The notes: a model not told the origin generated them from the letters alone. A stretch of DNA of 64,000 nt from Hamadaea sp013361475 (GCF_040654195.1 NZ_JBFAHM010000015.1:1-64000); one strand, 5' to 3'; shown: positions 43,010 to 52,684, counted from the stretch's first letter. Made by a program: numbers and translations.

Positions 43010-43636
43010 GTGACCGCCCTCGACTGTCCACAGTGTGCACAGCATGATCAGGTGCAGACCGTCCGTTCTCTTTACGAGTCGCAGTCCGGCACGTATTCCG
43101 GAGTGTCGACCGGGGTGACGAGCGGCGTGGGCTTCGCCGGCGGCCGGGCCGTCCCGGTCGTCGGCCGAACGGTCACCCACACGTCCGGCCGCACCAGCAC
43201 CCTGCTGGCGGACACGCTGGCACCGCCGCCCGTCCCCGCGATGCCGCCGCAGCGGGGCGGGGTGCTGATCGGATTCGCCCTCGCCGCCCCGGTCCTCGCC
43301 GGATGCCTCACCGTCCCGCTGCTCGCCGGCGGGGCCGACCACGCCGTACGCACCGCCGTGATCTTCTGGGCGGCGATCGGCGGCCCGTTCCTCATCGTCG
43401 CGGTGGCGCTCATCATCCACCGGATCACCTCCCGGCAGCGGGCGCGGCAGGCGTACAACGCCTACTCGGCGATCTATCCGTCGCAGTCGGCGGTGTGGAA
43501 CGCCGCCTTCTTCTGCCGCCGGTGCAACCTCGCCTTCCTCCCGCCAGGCGCGCTCGGGGTGCCCGGTCGCCATCAGACGGTCGCCCCCCAGTTCCAATAC
43601 ATGGTCACCGCGGTGGCGGCCCAGCTCCGCGGGTGA
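43010..43636 (+). CDS. Zinc-ribbon membrane protein, hypothetical
   Basis: 208-residue protein. It has an N-terminal CPQC pair (residues 6-9) and a C-terminal CRRC pair (about 169-172), which could form one zinc ribbon spanning two TM segments (about 85-107 and 118-138). Between them lies a Ser/Thr/Gly-rich stretch. Family not recognised beyond this layout. GTG 43010 lies 34 nt after the MFS stop, so cotranscription is likely. Confidence 0.7.
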   Translation: MTALDCPQCAQHDQVQTVRSLYESQSGTYSGVSTGVTSGVGFAGGRAVPVVGRTVTHTSGRTSTLLADTLAPPPVPAMPPQRGGVLIGFALAAPVLAGCLTVPLLAGGADHAVRTAVIFWAAIGGPFLIVAVALIIHRITSRQRARQAYNAYSAIYPSQSAVWNAAFFCRRCNLAFLPPGALGVPGRHQTVAPQFQYMVTAVAAQLRG

Positions 43637-43688
43637 TCTTGCCTAAAACCGGTTGAGGAGCCGGCCACAGCTCGGCCAAGCTGGGAAG

Positions 43689-46600
43689 ATGCGCCTCTTC
43701 CGGGACCTGTGGTCCGCCTCACCCCGTCGGGCCCTGGTCGTGGTGGTGCTGGTGGCGCTGGGCGCTGCCGGGCAGGCCGTGGGCGCCGCCATCGCCGGTC
43801 CCGTGCTGCTTTACCGGTCGGGTGTCCTGTTCACCCTGCTCGCGGTCGCCCTCGTGCTCGCGGTGCTCAGCGATCTGGTGATCAGCCTGCTCATGGCCCG
43901 ATTGACGGCGGACTGGTCGGCCCGCGTACGCCGGCAGCTGTGCCAGGTGGCGTTCGGGCAGGATCTGCCCACCTTGGAAGGCACTCCGGTCGGTGAGCTG
44001 CTCGACCGCATCGACAGCGATGTGAACCAGGTCGCGTCGTCGGTCCGGGGGCAGGGCATCCGTATCGGGCAGGGTGTGGCGGTCGCCGTGCTGTCCGTCG
44101 TGATCTCGGTGTTCGTGTGGTGGCCGGCCGGTCTGGCGATGGTGCTCGTGTCGGCCTTCGTCGTCTGGAAGTTGCGCAAACCCGCCCAGAAGATCACTCC
44201 GGCGCGGATGGCGGAGGAGGAGGCCTGGTCGGATCTGGCCGCCGTGATGGAGGAGTCCATTCACGGGCAGGACGACGTGCGGACCACATTGGCCCGCCCG
44301 TACGTGATGCGGCTGTTCGCCCGGCGGGCCAAGGTCGTCCTCGAACGTGGTCGCCGAGTGTGGCGGGGGACCGCCGAGATGACCGCCATCGCCGCGATCA
44401 CCACCCGGGTCTGCATCGCCCTGGTGGTCCTCGGCGGCGTGTGGGCGCTGGCCGGCGACCGGGTCGACAGTGCCCGGCTGACCGCGATCTGGCTGCTCGC
44501 CCTGGCCTTCGGCGGCACGGTCGAGCACGTCAGCCGGATGGTGCCCGAACTCCAGTACGCGCTCGGCGCGTGGAACCGTGTCGTGCTGCTGCGCGAATCG
44601 GCGCAGGAGCCGGTGGGCGGGCAGCCGCCGACCGCGGGCCACCTGGAAGTACGCGACCTGACCTTCCGGTACGCGCACGGCGACGACCGTCCGCCCGCGT
44701 TGCACGACGTGAACCTGACCTTCGCCCCGGGCCGGTCGTACGCGCTCATCGGGCGTACCGGGTCGGGCAAGTCGACCCTGGCCAAGGTGCTCACCCGGGC
44801 GGTCGCGCTGCCCCGGGGCACGGTGCTGCTGTCCGGGACGGATCTGCTCGACCTCGACGTCGAACAGCTGCGCCGCTGGATCGCCGTGGTGCCGCAGCGC
44901 ACCGACATCCTCGCCGGGACGCTGGCGGAGAACATCGCCTTGTTCGACCCCGAGCTGCTGCCTCACGCCGGTGACGCCATCCGGCAGCTCGAACTGCAGG
45001 ACTGGGTGACCGACCTGCCGGACGGGCTGGAGACCCGCCTCGGTGACGGCGGTTACGTGCTGTCGGCCGGGCAGGAGCAGCTGGTCGCGTTCGCCCGCAT
45101 CCTCGTCCGTGATCCGCAGGTCGTCATCCTCGACGAGGCCACCGCCCGCCTCGACCCGGTGACCGAGGGCCGGGTGCAACGGGCGACCGAACGCCTGCTG
45201 CGCGACCGGATCGGCATCGTCATCGCGCATCGGCTGTCCTCGGTGCGGCACTGCGACGAGGTCGTCATTCTCGCCGACGGGGTGGTCGTCGAGGCGGGCC
45301 CGCTGCAGGAGTCGGCGCGCTTCGCCGAGCTGCTCGCGACCAGCATCGAGGCCGCCTCCGAGTCCGTCGCGGCCGCCGCGCACAGCACCGCAGGCACCGG
45401 CGGTGGGGTCGCGCTCGCCGAGCGGCCGGAGCCCGCCATCGTGGCGGCCGTCCCGGCCGAGCCGGTCAAACGGGAGGCGAAGACCGATCCGCCGCCGCTG
45501 CCCAAGCAGCCCAAGGCGCGTACGCTCGGCCAGATCGTCCGGCTGACGGTCAACGATCCCAAGTTCGGCCTGACGTCGCTGGCCATCTTCATGGCGATGA
45601 TCGTGTTCGGCCTCGACGGCTCGGCGCTGCCGTGGCTGTGGAGCGACCTCGTGGACGGCGACGGCGGCCTGCTCTGGCCGGCCGTCGGCATCGTCTCGGC
45701 GTTGCTGCTGACCGCCCCGATGCCCTACGTCGTGAACCGCTGGTATCCCGAGTGGTGGGTCCGGCAGATGCTGCGGATCAGCCAGCGTCTGGTGTACGGG
45801 CAGACCGGCCCGCGCCGGGTCAGCAACCACACCCCGGCCGAGGTCGTCGCGCAGGCGGGCGACACCGAACGCGTCGTGTTCCTCGCGGACAACGTGGTCG
45901 ACCAGTGGATCTCGCTGACGACGGTCGCCGCGATGACGCTGATCTCCGGGTCGTTGGTCCCCGGCGCGTTCTTCCTCGGCACGATGGTGTTCAGCGGACT
46001 CGCGGCGACCCTGTTCGGACCGAAGCTGGCCAGCTCGGCCAAGAACACGGTCGCGGCGCGGGCGGCCTTCGCCACCGCGCTCGTGTCGTCGCTCACCGCT
46101 GCGCGTACCGTCAAGTTGGCGGGCGCGACCCGGCCGGTCCTGGACCATCTCGCGCGGCTGGACACGGCGCGCAGCGATCGTCAGCGGCGGGAGATCGCCG
46201 TGCAGGTCTGGGCCCGCTCGACCCCGGCGATCCTGAGTGGACTGTTGCCGATCGGCGCGTGGGCGATGTATCTGGGTGGATCGCTGTCCTCGGGTGCGAC
46301 CCTCGTCGCGGTGTCCACACTGGGCTCGGCCCGGTGGTTCGCGTGGACGACGGCCTCCCTGATCTCGTCGCTGCCCTCGGCCCGGGTGTGGACCAAGCGG
46401 ACGGTGTCGATGGCCGGCATCGGCGACTACACCAAGGCGGTCGACGGCGTCGACCTGTCGGCGGGCACCGCGCCCGCCCCGGAACCGGCGCCCCGTACGC
46501 CGCTGCAGCGCCTGGAGTTGTCCCGGTTCACGGCGGTGCACGAGGACGGCACGATCGCGGTGCACGACGTCGATCTGACGGTCGACCGGGGCGAACTCGT

Positions 46601-47180
46601 CCTCGTCGTCGGCCCGGTCGGCTCCGGCAAGTCGTCGCTGCTGCGGGCGCTGGCCGGCATCGTGCACCACACCGGCGTCCTGCGGTGGAACGGTGAGCCG
46701 ATCACGCGGCCGGAGCTGTTCCTGCGACCCAACCAGGTCGGCTATGTGGCGCAGCTACCGCGCGTCCTGTCCGGGTCGGTCGCCGACAACATCCAGCTCG
46801 GCCACGACCTGGAAGCGCAGGCGGCGGTCACCACCGCGCAGCTGGATCACGACCTGGCATCGGCCGGGCTCGGGCTGATCATCGGGCACAAGGGCACGCG
46901 CCTGTCCGGCGGTCAGCTGCAGCGGCTGGCGCTGGCCCGCGCGCTCGCTCCGCGTACGGAGCTGCTCGTCGCCGACGACGTCTCCTCGGCGTTGGACGTG
47001 ACCACCGAACTCGCCCTGTGGCGGGCGCTCCGCGACCGGGGCATCACGGTGATCGGCTCGACGTCGAAGCGGGCGGCGCTGGCGCAGGCGGACAAGGTCG
47101 TCGTGATCATCGACGGGGCAGTCCGCGCGCGGGGTTCGTGGGCGCACCTCGAACGCTCGTGGGGCCACCTCGCCGGCTAG
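43689..47180 (+). CDS. Single-chain ABC exporter (TMD-NBD-TMD-NBD) with degenerate second NBD
   Basis: 1163-residue fused ABC exporter. First half: six-TM domain (about 15-310) and a canonical ATPase with GRTGSGKST, signature LSAGQEQ, Walker B VVILDEAT and H-loop IAHRLSS. Second half: TM domain (about 640-930) and an ATPase with GPVGSGKSS and LSGGQLQR, but the catalytic Glu is Asp (LLVADDVS) and the H-loop His is Ser (VIGSTSKRA). One of the two ATP sites is therefore probably non-hydrolytic, as in asymmetric exporters. Substrate unknown. ATG 43689 begins the first TM domain directly. Confidence 0.92.
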   Translation: MRLFRDLWSASPRRALVVVVLVALGAAGQAVGAAIAGPVLLYRSGVLFTLLAVALVLAVLSDLVISLLMARLTADWSARVRRQLCQVAFGQDLPTLEGTPVGELLDRIDSDVNQVASSVRGQGIRIGQGVAVAVLSVVISVFVWWPAGLAMVLVSAFVVWKLRKPAQKITPARMAEEEAWSDLAAVMEESIHGQDDVRTTLARPYVMRLFARRAKVVLERGRRVWRGTAEMTAIAAITTRVCIALVVLGGVWALAGDRVDSARLTAIWLLALAFGGTVEHVSRMVPELQYALGAWNRVVLLRESAQEPVGGQPPTAGHLEVRDLTFRYAHGDDRPPALHDVNLTFAPGRSYALIGRTGSGKSTLAKVLTRAVALPRGTVLLSGTDLLDLDVEQLRRWIAVVPQRTDILAGTLAENIALFDPELLPHAGDAIRQLELQDWVTDLPDGLETRLGDGGYVLSAGQEQLVAFARILVRDPQVVILDEATARLDPVTEGRVQRATERLLRDRIGIVIAHRLSSVRHCDEVVILADGVVVEAGPLQESARFAELLATSIEAASESVAAAAHSTAGTGGGVALAERPEPAIVAAVPAEPVKREAKTDPPPLPKQPKARTLGQIVRLTVNDPKFGLTSLAIFMAMIVFGLDGSALPWLWSDLVDGDGGLLWPAVGIVSALLLTAPMPYVVNRWYPEWWVRQMLRISQRLVYGQTGPRRVSNHTPAEVVAQAGDTERVVFLADNVVDQWISLTTVAAMTLISGSLVPGAFFLGTMVFSGLAATLFGPKLASSAKNTVAARAAFATALVSSLTAARTVKLAGATRPVLDHLARLDTARSDRQRREIAVQVWARSTPAILSGLLPIGAWAMYLGGSLSSGATLVAVSTLGSARWFAWTTASLISSLPSARVWTKRTVSMAGIGDYTKAVDGVDLSAGTAPAPEPAPRTPLQRLELSRFTAVHEDGTIAVHDVDLTVDRGELVLVVGPVGSGKSSLLRALAGIVHHTGVLRWNGEPITRPELFLRPNQVGYVAQLPRVLSGSVADNIQLGHDLEAQAAVTTAQLDHDLASAGLGLIIGHKGTRLSGGQLQRLALARALAPRTELLVADDVSSALDVTTELALWRALRDRGITVIGSTSKRAALAQADKVVVIIDGAVRARGSWAHLERSWGHLAG

Positions 47181-47190
47181 CCCTCTTCGC

Positions 47191-47264
47191 ATGATCATTG
47201 CGTCAGCCATGCTGTATCAACGGACATTTCGCAGAGCGAAACAGCATGGCTGGCGCAATGATCA
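47191..47264. repeat. 75-bp palindromic repeat, copy B
   Basis: Bounded by ATGATCA at both ends with long GCGTCAGCC/GGCTGGCGC-type arms. It starts 10 nt after the ABC exporter stop and ends 23 nt before the convergent glycosyltransferase stop, so it can terminate from both sides. It has arms in common with 16436 and 56955. Confidence 0.88.
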
Positions 47265-47287
47265 CGGCGCGGGCGCCGGCGGAGTGA

Positions 47288-48427
47288 TCACGGCGCGGGA
47301 GCGGGCGCGGGAGCAGCCGCGACCGAGTCGAACAGGGCCGCGTACCGGTCGAGGCAGCCCGCCAGCCCGAACAGGTCCCGCGCCCGCGAAGCGCCCTCAG
47401 CGCGCCGCGACGAAGGCCAGGTCAGCACATCGAGCAGTGCGGTCAGCAGATGCGAGGGCGACCGTGGTGGCACCACGAGCCCCATCCCGGTGGCGACGAC
47501 GGGATACCGGCCGCCGGGCAGGTCGGTGGTGACCGATGGTACGCCGCACATCATCGCCTCGGCTTGTGCGATTCCGAAGGACTCCGCGACCGAGGGCAGG
47601 GCGAAGGCGTCGATCGAGGCGTAGAAGTCGGCGATCTGCTGCCCTCGGAGCAGGCCGAGGATGCGGATGCGGGGATCGCGGTCGGCAGCCGCCCGGATGC
47701 GGTCGATCACCGAGGTCCCGGCGACGGTCAGGTAGTCGCCGCCGATGAGCAAGCGGGCCTCCGGATCGCCGATCTGATCGAACGCCGAAAGCAGGTACTC
47801 CAGGCCTTTGTCGGCGACGATCCGGCCGAGGAAGCCGATGTGCGGCCCGCCGGTCTCCCGATAGGAGGGTCGCCCGCCGGACCGGTCGAGACATGGCGCC
47901 GAGATCGCCTCCCGCCGGGCCGTCTCCAGCACCGGCCACAGCTGCGAATGGGCCGCCTGGTCGTCACTGTTGACGACGACCGCCGCCGAGCGGCGTAGGG
48001 CGTACCGGGCGGAGACGGCCACGGCGGCGGTGGCGGCCCGCGCCACGAGCCCCGGTGGCAGCCACAGATCGATGTGGTACGTCGACACGATCGGCGTCGG
48101 CAGGCGAGTGGCGATCAGTCCCGCCTCCAGCATCGGCAGGTGCAGGTGCAGCACCCGGGATCGGCGGGCGATCCGGCGTACGGTCGCCGGGAAGGACGGG
48201 CTGACCAGCCCCCGGTTGATCGTCGCGGTCACCGGAGTCCGGTACACGTCCACACCGGACAATACTTCGCGCGGCGGCGAGGACGGGTCGTGCTGCGCCG
48301 CGACGACGGCGACCCGCCGGCCCCGGGCGGCGAGCCCTTCGGCGACGACCCGAGCGACCTCGGTCAGCCCACTGACATAGGGCGTGTAGTAGTTCACGGC
48401 GACGCAGACGTCGTAGTCGAGAGTCAC
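47288..48427 (-). CDS. GT-B glycosyltransferase, family 4-like
   Basis: 379-residue retaining-type glycosyltransferase. N-half motifs are NYYTPYVSGLTEVARVVAEGL and STYHIDLWLPPG. The C-half carries IGFLGRIVADKGLEYLL and the nucleotide-sugar-binding LPSVAESFGIAQAEAMMCG (E-x7-E). The tail is an Ala-Pro repeat (APAPAPAP). GTG 48427 overlaps the upstream UbiA-type gene by GTGA, so the two are coupled. It likely adds a sugar to an envelope glycan or lipid-linked intermediate. Confidence 0.9.
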   Translation of the reverse strand: MTLDYDVCVAVNYYTPYVSGLTEVARVVAEGLAARGRRVAVVAAQHDPSSPPREVLSGVDVYRTPVTATINRGLVSPSFPATVRRIARRSRVLHLHLPMLEAGLIATRLPTPIVSTYHIDLWLPPGLVARAATAAVAVSARYALRRSAAVVVNSDDQAAHSQLWPVLETARREAISAPCLDRSGGRPSYRETGGPHIGFLGRIVADKGLEYLLSAFDQIGDPEARLLIGGDYLTVAGTSVIDRIRAAADRDPRIRILGLLRGQQIADFYASIDAFALPSVAESFGIAQAEAMMCGVPSVTTDLPGGRYPVVATGMGLVVPPRSPSHLLTALLDVLTWPSSRRAEGASRARDLFGLAGCLDRYAALFDSVAAAPAPAPAP

Positions 48428-49344
48428 AGCGCGCTCGCGAGCAGGACGGCGGCCAGCGAGGCGGCCCAAAGCCCGGCGCCGGCCCGCATCGGCCCGTCCC
48501 GGACGAGGTCGACGACCGGGTCGCCGCCGGACCGGTCGACCATCACCATCTGGAGGTAGCGGTAGATCGTGAAGGTGGCGAACGGGAACGTCACGACCGT
48601 CGCGATCGCCCCGTACGGCGAGGCCAGCCCCCACAGGAAGGCGACGTAACCGGCGAGCGCCACGACGAGGTTGACCACGACCACGTGATCCAGGAACGGC
48701 ACCGAGTACGCCGACAGCGCCGACCGGTGCGCGTCGCCGACCACCGCCAGCTCGTGCCGCCGCTTGCCCAGCGACAACGCCACGCAGGCGCAGTAGACGC
48801 AGATCAGCAGGAACGGGCCGACGGGCAGCCCGGCCGCGATCGTCCCGGCGAGCGCGCGCAGGACGAATCCGGCCGCCACCACGGAGACGTCGACGAGCGG
48901 CTGGTGCTTCAACGCCAGGCTGTACCAGACGTTGACCGCGACGTACGCCCCGACGACCCCCGCCACCACCAAGGGCAGCAGCGTCAGCAGAGCCGTGGTG
49001 ACGACGGCGAGCACGACCAGCAGGAAGGTCGCCGCCCGGACGGTCACCCGGCCGCTGGCCAGCGCCCGCAGGCGTTTCACCGGATGCAGCCGATCGGCTT
49101 CCCGGTCCCGGAGATCGTTCAGCACGTACACGGTGGACGAGGCCGCCAGGAACGCGGCCAGCGTCAGGCCGAGCGGTGCCGCATGCGTGGCCGTGATCAG
49201 TGGCGCGGTGATCAGGGGAGCGGCCACCACGGGGGCGCCCTTGATCCAGTGCCGGGGCCGCAGCAGGGACAGCAGCGGCCGCCAGCGGAACCGAACGGGT
49301 GGTTCGAGCGCCGTGGACGCCGGGCTCTCCAGGGTCTGCACCAT
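48424..49344 (-). CDS. UbiA-family prenyltransferase, decaprenyl-phosphate phosphoribosyltransferase-like
   Basis: 306-residue membrane enzyme with nine TM segments. It has the UbiA aspartate motifs NDLRDREADRLHPVK (N76 to K90) and a second motif SLGKRRHEL. These match the Rv3806c type, which transfers phosphoribose to a polyprenyl phosphate on the route to decaprenyl-phosphoarabinose. Loss of the usual Arg-Pro after HPVKR (here LRALASG) adds some doubt. It is between a glycosyltransferase and an epimerase in one minus-strand operon, fitting sugar-lipid synthesis. Confidence 0.8.
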   Translation of the reverse strand: MVQTLESPASTALEPPVRFRWRPLLSLLRPRHWIKGAPVVAAPLITAPLITATHAAPLGLTLAAFLAASSTVYVLNDLRDREADRLHPVKRLRALASGRVTVRAATFLLVVLAVVTTALLTLLPLVVAGVVGAYVAVNVWYSLALKHQPLVDVSVVAAGFVLRALAGTIAAGLPVGPFLLICVYCACVALSLGKRRHELAVVGDAHRSALSAYSVPFLDHVVVVNLVVALAGYVAFLWGLASPYGAIATVVTFPFATFTIYRYLQMVMVDRSGGDPVVDLVRDGPMRAGAGLWAASLAAVLLASAL

Positions 49345-49356
49345 GAGCCGCTCCTC

Positions 49357-50376
49357 TTAGAACAACGCCTTCGCCAGCCGGAGGGCGCCCTGCCGCCAGG
49401 GGTCTCGATGGGTGGTCCCCGTCGCGCGGCGGCCGGCTCCGGCCGTGCCACGCCACCAGGCGTACGTCTTGAGCAGCGCCTCGGAGTTGCTCACCCGGGG
49501 CACGAAGCCGAGCTGATCGACCGCCTTGTCGATCGAGACGTACGAGTCCCGCCGAAGCTTGTGCACCAGCCGCGCGTACACCGGCGAGAGATGAAGCGCC
49601 GCGAGCGCCCGCAGGACCGCCACGGCCGGGCCGACCGGCACGGTGACCACGCGGCGACCGTGACCGGCCGCGTCCAGCACCGCCTGGAAGTCCTCGCGCA
49701 ACGTGCCGAACCGTGCCGCGCCGATGTTGAACGTGTCGTCCACAACGGACTCCGGCCGCTCGCAGACCAGCCGCACGGCGACGCACAGGTCGTCCACGTC
49801 GAGCATCTGCGTGCGGACGTTCCCCCCGCCGAGCAGCGGAAAGTGACGGCCCTCGTCGGCCCACTCGAACAGCATCGAGAACAGGCCAAGCCGTTCCGGG
49901 CCGAGGAAGGTCTTGGGGCGCAGGATCGGCGTGCACAGCCCTTCGGCTCGCGCGCGCAGCACGATCAGTTCGGCTTCGAGCTTGGCCGCCGAGTAGGCGT
50001 CCACCGGCCGGCACGGATAGTCCTCCGGCGTCGGGCAGAGCTGGGGCAGACCGTAGACGGCGGTCGAGGAGATGTGCACCAGCCGCCCGACCCCGGCCCG
50101 CTGCGCCGCCGCGACGACGGACGCCGTACCGTCCACGTCGACCGAGCGGATCTCGGCCGAACGGTTGCTCGGCAACGCGGCCGCCGAATGGATCACGATG
50201 TCGGCCTGCCGGAACGCCCGCTCCATCGCCTCGGTGTCGCGAACATCGGCGTGGACGAAGTCGGCGCCCACGGTCAACGGCCGGATGTCCACACCGGTCC
50301 AGCTGACCCCGGGCCACGGCCGCGACAGCAAGGCCGTGCCCAGCATCCCGGCCGCGCCGGTGACAACGATCCGCAC
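49357..50376 (-). CDS. NAD-dependent sugar-nucleotide epimerase/dehydratase
   Basis: 339-residue extended SDR. N-terminal nucleotide site VTGAAGMLG, then VIHSAAALP, the catalytic ISSTAVYG and YSAAK (Y-x3-K). GTG 50376 is chosen since it opens the Rossmann fold, with TACCGT 7 nt upstream (leaderless). The gene leads a three-gene operon with the UbiA-type and GT4 genes (12 nt spacing). It probably supplies or modifies a sugar donor; substrate unknown. Confidence 0.9.
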   Translation of the reverse strand: MRIVVTGAAGMLGTALLSRPWPGVSWTGVDIRPLTVGADFVHADVRDTEAMERAFRQADIVIHSAAALPSNRSAEIRSVDVDGTASVVAAAQRAGVGRLVHISSTAVYGLPQLCPTPEDYPCRPVDAYSAAKLEAELIVLRARAEGLCTPILRPKTFLGPERLGLFSMLFEWADEGRHFPLLGGGNVRTQMLDVDDLCVAVRLVCERPESVVDDTFNIGAARFGTLREDFQAVLDAAGHGRRVVTVPVGPAVAVLRALAALHLSPVYARLVHKLRRDSYVSIDKAVDQLGFVPRVSNSEALLKTYAWWRGTAGAGRRATGTTHRDPWRQGALRLAKALF

Positions 50377-50461
50377 CCGTCCGACGGTAATGATCGATCT
50401 TTGCCGCGTTCTTGTCCGCGAGGGCAAGCTTCCGGCAAGGTGCGCCCGCGAAACTGGGCTC

Positions 50462-51625
50462 GTGCCTAGCTTTGTGGTCGCTCCCGTCGAGAAACCGGCG
50501 GCGTCCGCGCTTCCGCCGCGTCCGCGACGTTCTTGGCGGGTACGCCTGACGGGGCTGGTCTGCGTCGGCTGGCTGGTGTTCGTGGTGGCCCACCGCGTGC
50601 TGAGCGGCCGGGCGTACTGGTGGGGGCCGGCGGATCTCGCGCCCCCGTTCGTCTTCGCGGCCGTCCCGATCCTGCTGATCCTGCTCGCGGCGGTCACTCG
50701 GCGACGGCTGCTCATCGCCGTGGCACTGTGCGGCCTGATCCTCGGCTACGACTACGCGGGGATCAACGCGGCGACCCTGTGGCATTCGCGTCCCGCCGCC
50801 GGGCCGGGCGCGATCACCCTGGTCACCTGGAACACGGAGTACTGGGATCAGGACCTCGAACCCGGCGGCCCGCACCCGACCGGAGCCTTCTACAAGTTCC
50901 TGCGGTCCCTCGACGCCGACGTCTACCTCCTGCAGGAGTACGCCCACGTCGACCTCACCCGCGCCGACACGTTCTCGCAGGCGCTGGCGATCGACCAGAC
51001 CGACCTGCTCCGGCAATGGTTCCCCGGCTACGAGATCGTCCTCGCCGGACGGGATCTGACGCTGAGCCGGCTGCCCGTCGTCGGCCATCACTGGCTCGAC
51101 TCGATACCTTGGATGCCGGAGGATTTGCGTCCCGTACCGCCGGGGCTGGCCGACCGCCCGCTGTTCTACCAGTCCCAGACGCTGCGTACGGACATCGTGG
51201 TGGGCGGGCACGTCGTCTCGTTCTACAACTCGCACATCTACCAGCCGCCGCAGCGCATTTTCCGGCTGCGCTCCGATCCCGACAAGAGCATGTTCGCGAT
51301 CGACCGGTTCAACTTCGAGATCCGCCGGGCGAGCTACCGGGCGCTCGCCGAGGACATCACCGCGAATCCGAACCGTGTCGTGCTCGGTGGTGACTTCAAC
51401 ACCTCGCCCGCGATGAATCTGCTGCAGACGCTGCCGGACCGGCTCGTCGACCAGTCCCCGGCGCTGGGCTCGCTCTACCCGGCGACCTGGCCGGTCGGCT
51501 CGGCGAAGTGGCGGCTGGACTGGCTGTTCACCACGGCCGACGTCGACGTGTCCGCGTACGACCTGCTCGACCCGAAGGGCTTCTCGGACCACAAGGCCCA
51601 GCGCGTCGTGCTGTCGGCCGGGTGA
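50462..51625 (+). CDS. Membrane-anchored endonuclease/exonuclease/phosphatase-family protein
   Basis: 387-residue protein. Three TM segments (about 28-108) are followed by an extracytoplasmic EEP domain with TWNTEYWDQD, LLQEYAHVD, FYNSHIYQPP, GGDFNTSPAMN and FSDHKAQRV, so the metal and catalytic residues are present. Such proteins include phospholipid- or sugar-phosphate-acting phosphatases; DNA is an unlikely substrate in this glycan context. GTG 50462 begins the gene. Its stop overlaps the next start by GTGA. It is divergent from the epimerase operon by 85 nt. Confidence 0.85.
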   Translation: MPSFVVAPVEKPAASALPPRPRRSWRVRLTGLVCVGWLVFVVAHRVLSGRAYWWGPADLAPPFVFAAVPILLILLAAVTRRRLLIAVALCGLILGYDYAGINAATLWHSRPAAGPGAITLVTWNTEYWDQDLEPGGPHPTGAFYKFLRSLDADVYLLQEYAHVDLTRADTFSQALAIDQTDLLRQWFPGYEIVLAGRDLTLSRLPVVGHHWLDSIPWMPEDLRPVPPGLADRPLFYQSQTLRTDIVVGGHVVSFYNSHIYQPPQRIFRLRSDPDKSMFAIDRFNFEIRRASYRALAEDITANPNRVVLGGDFNTSPAMNLLQTLPDRLVDQSPALGSLYPATWPVGSAKWRLDWLFTTADVDVSAYDLLDPKGFSDHKAQRVVLSAG

Positions 51626-52635
51626 ACCCGATGCCGCCGCTGGTCTCTGTCATCGTGCCCTGCCACAACAGCCGCAAGACCCTCGCGTTGTGCGTCGAGG
51701 CCGCGCTGACCCAGACGTACGCCGAGATCGAGGTGATCGTCGTGGACGACGCGAGCACCGACGACTCGGCCGCGATCGCCGAAGGACTCGGCGCGACCGT
51801 GGTGCGGATGCCGGTCAACGGGGGAGCCGGGCTAGCTCGCAACCGGGGCATGGCCGCCGCCCGCGGTGACATCCTGTTCTTCGCCGACTCCGACGTCGCG
51901 CTCGCCCCGGACGCCGTCGAGCAGGCCGTACGCATGTTCGCCGAGCACCCCGAGTACGCCGCGGTCTGGGGCGTCTACGGCGACCGCCCGCTCGTCGACG
52001 ACGGCATCGTGGAACGCGTACAGGTGCTCACCGGACACTATCGGCAGTCCCGGCTCGACGTCGTCCACACCGGACATTTCGCGGTCGGCGCCCTGCGCCG
52101 GGAGGTCGTCGACCGCCTCGGCGGCTTCGACGAGCGCCTGGTCGGGCAGTGGACGAACGAGGACCACGAGTTCGGGCTGCGGATCGCCGAGAATTTCCCG
52201 GTCGGCCGGGCGGTCCACGTCGTCGGCTTCCACGACGACGACGATCGCGTCACCTCGGTGGTACGCAAACGGTTCGGCCGGGCGGTGTCCCTGATTCCGC
52301 TCGTCCTCAAACAACGCGGCCTCAAGCCGGAGCGGGAGGCGTTGCACCGGCCGGCCGAGCTGGCCGCCATCGGGCTGACCGGGCTCGGCGTACTGCTGGC
52401 CCTGGTCTGGCCGGTCCTCGGATTGCTGGCCACGGTGGGTCTCGTCGCGTTCCTGTGGACGATCCGCGGCATGCTCGGCTTCGTGCGTACGGCGGCGGGA
52501 TTGCGCGTCGCGACGGCCGCCGCCGCGCTCACCTTCGTCTACGGATTCGCCGTCGGTCTCGGCGGTCTGACCGGCGCACTCCGGTACGCCGTCGACCCGT
52601 CTTTTCGGCGGCGATACCAGACTGTATCGATGTAG
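51622..52635 (+). CDS. Family 2 glycosyltransferase (membrane)
   Basis: 337-residue GT-A enzyme. The donor-binding VDDASTDDS and metal-binding FADSDVALAPDA are clear, with NEDHEFGLRIAENF as acceptor-loop region. Two or three C-terminal TM segments (about 246-320) anchor it. It is paralogous to the GT2 at 54933. The GTG start overlaps the EEP gene stop (GTGA). ATG 51631 is an alternative start. Confidence 0.92.
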   Translation: MNPMPPLVSVIVPCHNSRKTLALCVEAALTQTYAEIEVIVVDDASTDDSAAIAEGLGATVVRMPVNGGAGLARNRGMAAARGDILFFADSDVALAPDAVEQAVRMFAEHPEYAAVWGVYGDRPLVDDGIVERVQVLTGHYRQSRLDVVHTGHFAVGALRREVVDRLGGFDERLVGQWTNEDHEFGLRIAENFPVGRAVHVVGFHDDDDRVTSVVRKRFGRAVSLIPLVLKQRGLKPEREALHRPAELAAIGLTGLGVLLALVWPVLGLLATVGLVAFLWTIRGMLGFVRTAAGLRVATAAAALTFVYGFAVGLGGLTGALRYAVDPSFRRRYQTVSM

Positions 52636-52684
52636 TGACAGGTCTTCCGTCCACATAAGGCGGACGGATAAAGTCGAACGGTCA

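Noticed and set aside
43719..46670. Open frame of 983 codons on the minus strand
   Set aside because: Antisense to the ABC exporter; no recognisable motif.
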